DNA of 48,325 nt, taken from Caldifarciminota bacterium. GTDB taxonomy: Bacteria > Hydrothermota > Tepidihabitantia > Tepidihabitantales > Tepidihabitantaceae. The stretch lies in NCBI GenBank assembly GCA_016935775.1, contig JAFGQF010000278.1:1-48325 (forward strand), written 5' to 3'. The notes under the pieces were generated by a model that was given only the letters and a program-made list of their open reading frames with translations, did no database searches and was not told the origin of the DNA. A program made the translations under genes and the position numbers. Of the stretch, positions 1 to 6,851 are shown piece by piece. Each line of letters begins with the position of its first letter. Within the stretch, counting starts at the first letter, position 1.

Positions 1-410
1 AGCGCCTCGGCCAGCGCCGGCCCGACCTGCGAATCCTCCACGTCCTGGGCGATGCACCCGGTCAGCACCAGGTCAAATTCCTCTCTCCTGAAGAACCCGG
101 CGAGCGCGCGGGCGAGCGCCAGTCCGTCGGCGTCCTCGAATCCCGAGCTGTCGATGCGCACGCCCCGGGCCGCGCCCTTGGCCAGGCCCATCCTCAGCAC
201 CTCGACCGCCTCCGGGCCGCCGACCGTGACCAGGGTCACTTCGCCGTCCTGGGCTTCCTTCAAGAGCAGCGCCTCTTCCAGCGCGTAATTGTCGGCTTCG
301 TTGATGGTGAACTGGAACCGGTCCTTCACCACGTCCCGGCCCGAGGCGTCGACCTTCACGTCCGCCTCGGAAATGTCGGGGACTCGCTTCACGCAGACGG
401 CGATTTTCAC
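1..410 (-). CDS. etfB: Electron transfer flavoprotein beta subunit, partial
   Basis: The first 136 residues of EtfB, running off the left edge. The protein begins KIAVCVKRVPD, followed by NEADNYALEEAL, a VTVGG turn and TGCIAQD, in the order seen in the EtfB nucleotide-binding fold. EtfB pairs with EtfA to carry electrons between flavin dehydrogenases and quinone or ferredoxin-linked partners, or to bifurcate. The GTG start at 410 is supported by an AGGAGG ribosome site at 415-420 and by a promoter at 466-493. EtfA would be expected beyond the edge if the usual etfB-etfA order holds; that is inference. The gene fits the flavin- and ferredoxin-based metabolism seen at the other end of the window. 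Confidence 0.93.
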   Translation of the reverse strand, partial: MKIAVCVKRVPDISEADVKVDASGRDVVKDRFQFTINEADNYALEEALLLKEAQDGEVTLVTVGGPEAVEVLRMGLAKGAARGVRIDSSGFEDADGLALARALAGFFRREEFDLVLTGCIAQDVEDSQVGPALAEA

Positions 411-465
411 TGCGCCTCCTCGGTAACGAAATCGTCGGGCAGGTTGGTTCTTGACAAGGGCGACA

Positions 466-493
466 AGCATACCGCCGCGATACAACAGGTCAA
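466..493 (-). promoter_or_regulatory. Promoter for etfB
   Basis: On the minus strand, TTGACC (493-488), a 16 bp spacer and TATGCT (471-466). The start codon is about 55 nt downstream with a good AGGAGG site, so this transcript has a normal leader, unlike several others here. Confidence 0.65.
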
Positions 494-507
494 CCCCGCG
501 GGAAAGA

Positions 508-612
508 AGGGTCCTAGGATTCAAGGGTTCAAGGGTTCGAGTGGCGGAACCGACAGCTCGCGGCCAGGTTGGTTGCCGGTTCATCGTTCATGGTTCATAG
601 TCCATGGTTCTT
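508..612. repeat. Low-complexity phrase repeats
   Basis: This stretch holds short iterated phrases: GGATTCAAGGGTTCAAGGGTTC near 516-538 and a TTCATNGTTCATGGTTCATAGTCC-like run near 580-608. Such phrases recur in intergenic DNA of many environmental bacterial genomes. No convincing coding signal is visible, and short open frames here only translate the repeats. Confidence 0.6.
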
Positions 613-630
613 CGGTCCTCACTCTGTCCC

Positions 631-828
631 CTCTGTGCCTCTGCGGTTCTCTGCTGGGCGCTCTTGGCGGTTGATGGTACTCTCCCCATTCCTCAGTCTT
701 CCCTCCTCACTCCTGTCTTCTCTGTGTCTCTGTGGTTATCTGCTTGGCGCTCTTGGCGGTTGATGGTCCTCTCCCCATTCCTCAGTCTTCCCTCCTCACT
801 CCTGTCTTCTCTGTGTCTCTGTGGTTGA
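631..828. repeat. 89-bp tandem repeat, 2.2 copies
   Basis: Copy 1 spans 631-719, copy 2 spans 720-808 and a partial third copy starts at 809. Copies 1 and 2 differ at about five of 89 positions. Each begins with a CTCTGTGNCTCTGNGGTT phrase and contains a GCTCTTGGCGGTTGATGGT phrase. There are no unique spacers, so it is not a CRISPR array. The rest of the 411-850 gap holds only the etfB promoter and more phrase repeats. Confidence 0.85.
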
Positions 829-850
829 CTGGTCCTCTCCGTGGTTTACC

Positions 851-879
851 TTGACATTTCCTCCGCGGCAACGTATTCT
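851..879 (+). promoter_or_regulatory. Promoter for the small lipoprotein gene
   Basis: TTGACA at 851-856, a 17 bp spacer and TATTCT at 874-879. It sits just downstream of the tandem repeat and about 20 nt upstream of the gene start, which also has a GGAGAGG ribosome site. Confidence 0.65.
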
Positions 880-899
880 CGCCCTACGGAGAGGTGAAG

Positions 900-1325
900 A
901 TGAATCGAACAACGGTTACAGGCCTGCTCATCCTGACCGCCGTCCTGCTGCTCATCGCCGCCTGCGGCGGCACGTCCAACCCGGTCGCCGACTACCTGCT
1001 CGAATCCGAGGTCCGCTGTGAGAACGAAACCCAGCGCTGCAACATCTGCAACGCGCTCCAGGACATCATCCTGCTTGCGCCGGACCAGCTCCGCGAGCGC
1101 CGCTACTGCGACTACGCCGGCTCCCCCAACCGCTGGGACCTGCCCACGCTCGTCCAGCGCCACTTCGTCCCGGCCCGGTCGGGCGCGACCCTCGGCCCGC
1201 AGTTCTACCAGGACGTCAAGGCAACCGAGGTCAGGCAGTGGGCCGAGAAGACCCTGGCCAGGCTCACGGAAATCGCCCCGCTCCCGGTCGAACCCGAAAC
1301 CGCGCCCGAACCGTCGGGCGGGTGA
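900..1325 (+). CDS. Small cysteine-containing lipoprotein
   Basis: A secreted lipoprotein of 141 residues with no recognised family. The N-terminus has a hydrophobic stretch (LLILTAVLLLIAAC) ending in a lipobox Cys, so it is probably lipid-anchored. The mature part carries Cys residues in CENETQRCNICNA and RRYCDY, which could form disulphides or bind a metal. ATG at 900 is preferred over an in-frame GTG at 894 because GGAGAGG (888-894) lies 5 nt upstream of it. The C-terminus is rich in Pro and Glu. It precedes a 51-residue gene by 23 nt, so the two are probably co-transcribed. I assign no function. Confidence 0.75.
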   Translation: MNRTTVTGLLILTAVLLLIAACGGTSNPVADYLLESEVRCENETQRCNICNALQDIILLAPDQLRERRYCDYAGSPNRWDLPTLVQRHFVPARSGATLGPQFYQDVKATEVRQWAEKTLARLTEIAPLPVEPETAPEPSGG

Positions 1326-1348
1326 GGACTCACAGAAAGGAACTCGAA

Positions 1349-1504
1349 ATGTCGGCACTGCTCGGCTACGTCAACAATGCCATCAACTCCGGCACCCGGA
1401 CGGTCACTGTCCCGCCCGAGATCGTGGCCCAGGCCACCGAAGAAGAGCTCGAAGAAGCCCGCAAGCTCTGCGCCCGCAACGGCATCAAGCTCGAGCTCAA
1501 ATAG
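1349..1504 (+). CDS. Small protein of unknown function, 51 aa
   Basis: The reading frame begins MSALLGYVNNAINSG and ends GIKLELK. An AAAGGA-like ribosome site (1336-1342) lies 7-12 nt upstream. The sequence alternates a short helix, a TVTVPPEIV strand-like segment and an acidic helix (ATEEELEEARKLCARNG), a composition typical of a real small soluble protein rather than a shadow frame. It lies 23 nt after the lipoprotein gene on the same strand, suggesting an operon. It resembles the small alpha/beta proteins often left as hypothetical; no function can be given. Confidence 0.6.
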   Translation: MSALLGYVNNAINSGTRTVTVPPEIVAQATEEELEEARKLCARNGIKLELK

Positions 1505-2218
1505 CCTCGCCTCCTGACGGCGGAAACGGCTGACGGCTCGCGGCCGACGGGTCACAGCCAACAGCCAGAAGCTGGCGGCTGACGGCCGGTTCGCTCATCG
1601 TGCCTTCGTACACCGTGTCCGACCCCTGGTGCTCCTGGTGCCTTGGTGTTTGAATCAACTCCGCGGTCCTGACTTCAGCGCTCTGACTTCTGCCTTCTGA
1701 CCTCACTTCTGGTCTTCCTGCTCTTGGTGCCTTGGTGTTTTGTCCTCGGTCCTCAACCATCATCCTGCTCTTCGTGTCTTCGTGGTTACCTCCGCTTGCC
1801 GCTCGAATTTCGCGCGAGTAATGATAAACCGGTTTATCACTCGTCGCGCGCTGGAATTGTCTCGTAACTGGTTGTCCCGAAATGTCTTATCCCCTCTGTC
1901 GAGTTTCGTGGTCCCCCGTCCCGGGGTAGGTCCCCAGCCGGGTTTCGCTTTCCCGACCCGCTTCCCAATCCGTCCTTGGTTGCAGCTTCGCTGGCGAACG
2001 AAAGTGGCATCGGCTTCCTGCCTGGGAACCGATTGCAGGGCCGGTTCCGCAATGACATCGGGCTGGTCCTCGGGTCGGTAGTTCTTGTCCCGAACGCGAC
2101 TGCGTCCGGGCAAGCGGCCCGCACTCCGACTGCGACAGGGTTCAGGAACCGGCTCCGGCTCTCGAACACGAAGGCAAGCCGGTTTCCCTGCCGGCCCGCC
2201 TTCCCGACCGGGTTCCAG
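1505..2218. other. Long gap without a convincing gene
   Basis: About 700 bp. The left third is a patchwork of repeated phrases: GGCTGACGGCTCGCGGC-type (1520-1590), CTTGGTGTTTGAATCAAC and a second CCTTGGTGTTTTG copy (1642-1742), TCTGACTTCTGCCTTCTGAC (near 1681-1702), and CTTCGTGTCTTCGTGGTTAC (1769-1790). The middle holds the 40 bp palindrome. Right of 1860 there is moderately GC-rich sequence with open frames on both strands but no family resemblance and no start signals. Confidence 0.6.
1811..1850. repeat. 40-bp imperfect palindrome
   Basis: The two 20 bp arms match at 15 positions. The inner 18 bp, TGATAAACCGGTTTATCA (1822-1839), is a perfect palindrome, and the outer CGCGCG/CGCGCG ends also pair. 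No T-run follows, so it does not look like a terminator. It could be a regulator binding site or a remnant mobile hairpin. Confidence 0.7.
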
Positions 2219-2350
2219 CTACCTTTGGATGACGACCTTGAAGATGGCAGTCCTGTCCTGCTCAGCCCTCATCCTTCCGCCTTCCTCCTTGTCCTCATCG
2301 TGTCCCAAGCCCTGGCTGGCGGCCGCAATCATCCACGCCCGGGCCGTCAC
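2219..2350 (-). CDS. Short open frame, possibly a gene remnant
   Basis: A 43-codon frame that opens with GTG 3 nt after the stop of the lipoprotein gene. Its first codons copy the start of that gene (RAWMIAA, encoded by an identical 20 bp at 2322-2341 and 3174-3193). It then runs through two repeat phrases (GLGHDED and EEGGRMRAE, also found in the metallopeptidase at 3475-5115) and ends in FKVVIQR, which looks like the last strand of a Por-type sorting domain. This is best read as a remnant assembled from duplicated pieces. It might still be translated with the upstream gene. Confidence 0.3.
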   Translation of the reverse strand: MTARAWMIAAASQGLGHDEDKEEGGRMRAEQDRTAIFKVVIQR

Positions 2351-2353
2351 GGG

Positions 2354-3199
2354 TCAGTTCTCCCCTTCCCATATCAGCCGCGGGGGGGGCAGATCCCCGC
2401 CCCTGGGGAAAAGCCTCAGCTTCCCGTCCTTCCTTGCCGCTGCGGTCAGGACCCACATGGAATCACACACGCCCGGTAACCGGTAGTGCACCTGAATGAG
2501 GTACGGAAAGCCCGGTGGGATGAAGTATGGGTTGTCGTTGACGTCCGGCGGGACCTCGATGTAGACGACCCGTGTGATTTCCACTTCAGGGAGAACCGGG
2601 TCGGGCGGAACGTCCGCATGCCAGAACCCCCCGCGCAGGTTGCGCAGCATGATCTTCAGCAATACGTCTAGGCGGACCCAGCCAGACAGTTCGTCGGGCA
2701 GGAACTCGCAGCCGCAGTCCTCCAGCAGGAAGTTCAAGTCACTGTCCATGAAATAGAGGCGTTCCCCAAGTGACGCCACCAGTTTATTCTCTGGCGTTAC
2801 GTAGAAGCTGGCTCCAGGCACGACCCTCTCGAAGAACGGGTGCTGCTCGAGCTTCTGCCACAGGCTGTCCTTTCGAACTGCCGGGTAGTAGCTGAACCTG
2901 TCAAGGTACTCCAGGTATGTCATCTGCGCCGGGCCATCAGCCAGGGTGAGCTCGAACTCCTTGTCGTAAAGATCCGACCCCTCATCCGTGTCGACTCGCT
3001 CCAGTCTCGCGGCAGGGTAGACCTCTGGTGAAGTGAGCGGCGGCGGCTCCACCCACCTTGGCGGCTCATGGCTGACCGCAGACTCGCGCGCACTGGTGCT
3101 GCTGTCCCCGGACTGAAGCGACGGCTGCTCGACCGGCGCTTCGACCCCGCCGCATCCCAGCACCACCACCACCGCCGCAATCATCCACGCCCGCAGCAT
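2354..3199 (-). CDS. Predicted lipoprotein of unknown function
   Basis: A 281-residue protein with a classical lipoprotein signal: MLRAWMIAAVVVVLGC, Cys at residue 16. A Ser/Glu/Pro-rich linker follows (to about residue 60), then a globular part with several Tyr and Phe and a CGC motif. No known domain was recognised. ATG at 3199 is chosen over GTG at 3202 because the -10 TATGAT ends exactly 6 nt before it, the spacing seen at other leaderless genes in the window. The C-terminus includes a PEVEITRVVYIEV strand and an HYRLPGVCDSMW strand, suggesting a beta-rich fold. The gene lies between two copies of a 20 bp direct repeat. Confidence 0.75.
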   Translation of the reverse strand: MLRAWMIAAVVVVLGCGGVEAPVEQPSLQSGDSSTSARESAVSHEPPRWVEPPPLTSPEVYPAARLERVDTDEGSDLYDKEFELTLADGPAQMTYLEYLDRFSYYPAVRKDSLWQKLEQHPFFERVVPGASFYVTPENKLVASLGERLYFMDSDLNFLLEDCGCEFLPDELSGWVRLDVLLKIMLRNLRGGFWHADVPPDPVLPEVEITRVVYIEVPPDVNDNPYFIPPGFPYLIQVHYRLPGVCDSMWVLTAAARKDGKLRLFPRGGDLPPPRLIWEGEN

Positions 3200-3205
3200 C
3201 ACCGC

Positions 3206-3233
3206 ATCATAGTCCGGGCCGGGGATTCGTCAA
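3206..3233 (-). promoter_or_regulatory. Promoter giving a leaderless transcript for the lipoprotein
   Basis: On the minus strand, TTGACG (3233-3228), a 16 bp spacer and TATGAT (3211-3206), then 6 nt to ATG. Transcription would start at or within 1-2 nt of the start codon. Confidence 0.65.
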
Positions 3234-3282
3234 GCGGGAGGTCGCCACACGGGGCACGATGCCGACCGCGACATCACCCTTC

Positions 3283-3413
3283 TGTCACCCTGAACGCAGT
3301 GAAGGGTCTCAAGCGCGGCCGGGCCAGGGCGGACAGGACAAAGCAGCAGCAGGGCTGCCGCAATCCAAGAAACCCCCTCACCTCCATCCTCTCCCCTTCG
3401 GGGCGAGGAAGGG
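3283..3413. repeat. Two intergenic phrase repeats
   Basis: CACCCTGAACGCAGTGAAGG (within 3283-3312) and a CCCTCACC...CTCCCCTTCGGGGCGAG element (3375-3413). Both are phrases that recur in gaps of unrelated bacterial genomes. The second contains a CCCCTTCGGGG hairpin. Neither has a coding role. Confidence 0.6.
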
Positions 3414-3427
3414 AATGCCCGGGCGAA

Positions 3428-3454
3428 GCAAAACGGGCGGGAGAGCCCCGCCCG
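3428..3454 (-). terminator. Rho-independent terminator after the metallopeptidase gene
   Basis: On the minus strand, a 7 bp perfect GC stem (CGGGCGG, 3454-3448 pairing with 3440-3434) with a 7 nt loop, followed by TTTTGC. It lies about 20 nt past the stop codon and would end the 6747-3475 operon. Confidence 0.65.
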
Positions 3455-3474
3455 CGTGATGGTTTTGCCCGTGC

Positions 3475-5115
3475 TTAGCGGGCTATGACAACCCGGCTGA
3501 GCGCTACTGGATTCTGACTACTGGATGCTGAATACTGCTTGACGAAGTAAACGCCGGGCGCGATTGCGCTGACGTCATTCGCGCCGGGCCGAAGCTGCAT
3601 CACTTCGCGTCCCGTCGCGTCGAGCAGCAGCGCGGGACATGACCCATTTCGGCCCTGCGAAATGGGATCGTGTCCCAAGCCCGCGCCGAGATTGAGCACT
3701 CCCCGCACGACGCTCGGCAACCGGGCCTCCGCCTTCATCCTTCCGCCTTCCGCCTTTTCCTCGATTCCCGTCGCGCTCGCGGTGTAGCGGTAGCCCTGCG
3801 CGCCGTACGGGTAGTGGCTGACCGGCACGAGGTAGACCGACTGGTAGTCGTGGCCGGGCAGGCTGTACTCGCCGTACTGGACCGAGTCGAGCGGGACCGA
3901 ATCGAGCAGCAACCGGTGGCCGACGGTGTCCAGCCCGACGACGTAGAGCCGGAAGTCAGCCGCGTCCGCGCCGTCAAAGGTGAGCGACAGGTCGGTTGCC
4001 TCCTGGAACAGCAGGTACTCACCGGCCCAGCGGTTGAGCGAGCCGTTCCGGTCCACCGGGTAGGTGTAGTGATAGCCCTGGACCGAGAACCGCGGCACGG
4101 TCTCGCCGAAGTAGCCGTACCGGCCGCCGAGGAACGCGGTGTCGTTGATGCGGTTGGCCAGCACCCACTGGTCGAGCACATCCTCGAACCGCTCGACGAG
4201 CCCGGTGTTGGCGAACCCCTCGTCAATGCCGCCGATGCTGACCACCGGCGAGGCGACGATATTACGGATGAGGTCGGTGCCGACGCGGCCGCCGTACTGC
4301 TCGTAGAGGTAGAGGAAGAACAGGTAGGTCTTGATATAGTCCGACCAGTTGCCGTCCCAGCGGGTCAGGTCGTTGTCCGGGTTGCCCGGGAACCCGGATA
4401 TCGGGTCGGGCGCGCCGAACAGCCACATCGCCAGCTCGCAGCCTCCCTCCTGGACCCAGAGCGATTCCGCGCGGTCGTAGTTCCAGCTGATCATGTGCCC
4501 CATCTCGTGGGCGGCGATGGCGACCCGGTAGTCGGACGAGGGGTTGTTCGGGTGGCAGTCGAGGTAGACGCACTCGATCTCGTTCGAGTGGTAGCCGTAC
4601 AGCCGCATCGAGGTGGTGTCGTAGTATTCGTCGAACGCCATCCAGAACCCGTCGAACGAACTGCCCATGAAGGTCCCGATGTTGTAGTAGATGAGGTAGA
4701 TGGCCGAGTCCTGGTCGATTTCGTCCGGCGGCATCCCCAGCACCTCGGTGTTGTGGTCCCAGACGCCCTTGGTCGAGTCGCGCGGGCTGGAATGGTCGAA
4801 CCGCTCGACGATGCGGGCCGCGTCGGCCGAGTCCACCAGGCCCGCGGCCAGCACCGAGTCGTGGACCATCACGTAGCAGTGCGGCCCGTGGTCAAAGACA
4901 ACGAACTCGGCCTGGAACTGGGTAGGCGGCATCACGCTCATGTTCCATATCCAGAGCGTCAGCGTATCGCCGCGCTGGGGCGGCTCGGCCGGCCGGGGTG
5001 AGGTGACGCGGGCCGGGGCGTCGATTCCCCGGGCCATCCGAAGGAACAGCGGGGTGCCGCAGCTCATCGGGGCGGCCGGCTGGGCGACGAGGACCAGTGT
5101 CAGCAGCAGCGTCAT
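3475..5115 (-). CDS. Secreted HExxH metallopeptidase with C-terminal sorting domain
   Basis: A 546-residue exported protein. A signal peptide (MTLLLTLVLVAQPAAP) leads into a region holding AAHEMGHMISWNYDRAESLWVQEGG: two zinc-ligand His and the catalytic Glu of an HExxH site, and a downstream Glu (QEGG) that could be the third ligand, as in M6/immune-inhibitor-A-like enzymes. The last 80 or so residues (LLLDATGREV, APGVYFVKQ, RVVIAR) form a Por/T9SS-type sorting domain, so surface attachment or secretion is likely. Three repeat phrases interrupt the region between the enzyme and the tail (see separate entries). The start is set by GGGAGGA just upstream. It follows the BNR-like gene by 9 nt and is probably co-transcribed. 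The substrate is unknown. Confidence 0.8.
   Translation of the reverse strand: MTLLLTLVLVAQPAAPMSCGTPLFLRMARGIDAPARVTSPRPAEPPQRGDTLTLWIWNMSVMPPTQFQAEFVVFDHGPHCYVMVHDSVLAAGLVDSADAARIVERFDHSSPRDSTKGVWDHNTEVLGMPPDEIDQDSAIYLIYYNIGTFMGSSFDGFWMAFDEYYDTTSMRLYGYHSNEIECVYLDCHPNNPSSDYRVAIAAHEMGHMISWNYDRAESLWVQEGGCELAMWLFGAPDPISGFPGNPDNDLTRWDGNWSDYIKTYLFFLYLYEQYGGRVGTDLIRNIVASPVVSIGGIDEGFANTGLVERFEDVLDQWVLANRINDTAFLGGRYGYFGETVPRFSVQGYHYTYPVDRNGSLNRWAGEYLLFQEATDLSLTFDGADAADFRLYVVGLDTVGHRLLLDSVPLDSVQYGEYSLPGHDYQSVYLVPVSHYPYGAQGYRYTASATGIEEKAEGGRMKAEARLPSVVRGVLNLGAGLGHDPISQGRNGSCPALLLDATGREVMQLRPGANDVSAIAPGVYFVKQYSASSSQNPVALSRVVIAR
3502..3540. repeat. Repeat phrase inside coding sequence (copy near the C-terminus)
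   Basis: TACTGGATTCTGACTACTGG followed by ATGCTGAATACTGCTT. Alternating short CTG/ACT phrases of this kind are usually intergenic. Here it encodes the QYSASSSQNPVALS stretch inside the sorting domain without breaking the frame. Confidence 0.6.
3634..3676. repeat. 43-bp hairpin element inserted in frame
   Basis: The left arm GGGACATGACCCATTTCG (3634-3651) pairs almost perfectly with the right arm (3658-3676) around a 6 nt loop. It encodes GHDPISQGRNGSCP within the linker of the metallopeptidase. A related GGGACACGATG phrase occurs in the remnant at 2219-2350 (near 2296-2306), so this may be a small mobile hairpin family. Confidence 0.75.
3725..3758. repeat. CCGCCTT-type phrase repeat in coding sequence
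   Basis: A tract of TCCGCCTTCATCCTTCCGCC followed by TTCCGCCTTTT. It encodes EEKAEGGRMKAEARL in the metallopeptidase linker. A related copy encodes EEGGRMRAE at about 2264-2290. Confidence 0.6.
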
Positions 5116-5124
5116 CGGTCCTCC

Positions 5125-6747
5125 CTACCTGGCCTTGACCAGCTTGCCGGTCCGCAGGCTGTTGCCGACCCGCCAGCGCGCGAGGTAGCAGCCGGGCTGG
5201 ACCTCGCGGCCGGAGCCGTCGCGGCCGTCCCACACGACGGCCGACGGGTCGCGGCCCACGGCCAGGACCCGGACGAGGTTGCCGGCGGCATCGTAGATGC
5301 TGACCGTCTCGGGGCGCCGGCCTGCCGGCTGCAGGCTGATGGCCGTCCCGGCGCGGAACGGGTTGGGCCGCGCGCCAAGCCTTTCGACCCGCTTGCCCGG
5401 CTGTTCGGCGATGCCGGTCACCCGGCCGTGCCACACGCAGACCGGGTTGTCCGAGACCGCGCCCACTTCGTCCACGTTGAACCCGGCGATGACGTCCTGG
5501 ACCCAGCCGACGGCCACCGAGTCGCCCGAGCAGTCGGCGCCGACGTGGGGGAAGCGCTTCGAGGTCTCGTCGGTCGGTGCCAGCAGCTGCGGCTGGCTCC
5601 AGTTCGCGCCCCCGTCGTCGGACCAGGCCAGCCACACGTCGGCCCGCAGCAGGCCGGTGCTCGGCTCGACGTTGGTCGAGTCGAACTCCTCCCACGCGCA
5701 GTAGAGCCGGCCCGAGGCCGGGTCCTGGCCCAGGCTCGGCCGGTCGCAGATGGCCGCGTGCGACCCGAGCCCGCCGGCCAGCGCGTGCGATTCCGCCCGG
5801 CGGACGCGCCGCCACTCGGCCGTGCCCGAGTTGTACATCCAGAGCTGGGCCGGGTTCTGGTACGCCGTGTCGCCCACCACCGGCAGCAGGGTGGTGACAA
5901 GCAGCCAGTTGTCGTCGCGGTCGAAGATGACCGACGCGCCCCGCGCGCCGACCGTCAGGGTATCGCCGCCGTACGCCGGGTAAGGGGTCAGCTCGGTCAC
6001 CGGGTCCCAGCTGGCGCCCGCGTCGCTCGAGAACCGGTACCGGAGCGCGGTCGAGTCGTCGTTGCCGATCATCCAGGTGGCCAGCACCTTTTCGGAGGCG
6101 TGGGAAGCGGTCAGGTTATGACCGTAGGCGCCGGACTGGTTCCAGAACTCCGGGTCGTCCCAGGTACACCAGAAGGTCGAGCGCGAGTAGTAGAGGTTGT
6201 CGGAGGCCTGGAACTTGACGAGCTGGAGGTGGATGTTGGCCGAGGCGTCCACGCCGACGACCGGCAGAAAGTACCCGGCCAGGGTCGGCGCGCCGACGCA
6301 CTCGTCGAACAGCCCGGACCCGGGCGCGAGGTCGCGCTGGACCGTCGGGCAGAACTCCGGAGGCATCCCGCCGGCGCTGTAGTGACCGGTTACCAGCGCC
6401 GCGCCGTCGGCCGGGTCCACGTCAATGGTCCCGTAGCCGGTGCGCCGGGTCTGCGAGTTCATACCCGAGTTCATGTAGTCCGGTTCCACCCAGTTCCACT
6501 CGCCGGTGCCGTAGTCATAGAAGTTGTAGTACATCGTCCGGTCGGGCCACTGCGAGCCACCGGGCTGGACGCTGAAGGTCCAGGCCACGTGGATGCCGAA
6601 CTGGGGGTCACGGTAGAGCATCCGGAGCGATGGCCCCGAGTTCTGGTTATCGAAGGTCGTGCCGCCGACCGTGTCCACCACGCCCGGCAGTTGCGCCGCC
6701 GCGGCCGCCACCAGCGCGGCGAGCGCCAGGAACATCCTCAGTCGCAT
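5125..6747 (-). CDS. Secreted BNR/sialidase-like protein with FlgD-like C-terminal domain
   Basis: A 540-residue exported protein with signal peptide MRLRMFLALAALVAAAAAQ. The body contains repeated Asp-box-like motifs (SSDAGASWDPVTEL, SDDGGANWSQPQLL), which mark BNR/sialidase-type beta-propellers; sialidase activity itself is not shown. From about residue 455 a FlgD-like Ig domain follows (ARPNPFRAGTAISL, VSIYDAAGNLVRVL, VVWDGRDGSGREVQPGCYLARW, ending TGKLVKAR), used as a secretion or anchoring tail in FCB-type bacteria. The ribosome site AAAGGAGA lies just upstream of ATG, and a promoter lies at 6781-6808. It is the first gene of an operon with the metallopeptidase. Confidence 0.8.
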   Translation of the reverse strand: MRLRMFLALAALVAAAAAQLPGVVDTVGGTTFDNQNSGPSLRMLYRDPQFGIHVAWTFSVQPGGSQWPDRTMYYNFYDYGTGEWNWVEPDYMNSGMNSQTRRTGYGTIDVDPADGAALVTGHYSAGGMPPEFCPTVQRDLAPGSGLFDECVGAPTLAGYFLPVVGVDASANIHLQLVKFQASDNLYYSRSTFWCTWDDPEFWNQSGAYGHNLTASHASEKVLATWMIGNDDSTALRYRFSSDAGASWDPVTELTPYPAYGGDTLTVGARGASVIFDRDDNWLLVTTLLPVVGDTAYQNPAQLWMYNSGTAEWRRVRRAESHALAGGLGSHAAICDRPSLGQDPASGRLYCAWEEFDSTNVEPSTGLLRADVWLAWSDDGGANWSQPQLLAPTDETSKRFPHVGADCSGDSVAVGWVQDVIAGFNVDEVGAVSDNPVCVWHGRVTGIAEQPGKRVERLGARPNPFRAGTAISLQPAGRRPETVSIYDAAGNLVRVLAVGRDPSAVVWDGRDGSGREVQPGCYLARWRVGNSLRTGKLVKAR

Positions 6748-6780
6748 CCGGTCTCCTTTCGGTACGGAAAGCGCCGGCTG

Positions 6781-6808
6781 ATTGTGACCCGATTCCCGGG
6801 CCAGTCAA
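6781..6808 (-). promoter_or_regulatory. Promoter for the secreted-protein operon
   Basis: On the minus strand, TTGACT (6808-6803), a 16 bp spacer and CACAAT (6786-6781). A leader of about 30 nt with AAAGGAGA follows. It lies back to back with the promoter of the cation transporter. Confidence 0.55.
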
Positions 6809-6817
6809 CCCGCGACG

Positions 6818-6845
6818 TTGACAGGCTGCCCGGCAGCGTTAAATT
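6818..6845 (+). promoter_or_regulatory. Promoter giving a leaderless transcript for the CDF transporter
   Basis: TTGACA (6818-6823), a 16 bp spacer and TAAATT (6840-6845), then 6 nt to GTG. No ribosome site is present. Confidence 0.7.
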
Positions 6846-6851
6846 GACGGC

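Noticed and set aside
631..828. Tandem repeat considered as a CRISPR array
   Set aside because: Copies abut directly with no spacers and no cas genes are present.
1740..2169. Open frames on both strands in the 1505-2218 gap
   Set aside because: Frames overlap on both strands, translate repeat phrases and have no start signals.
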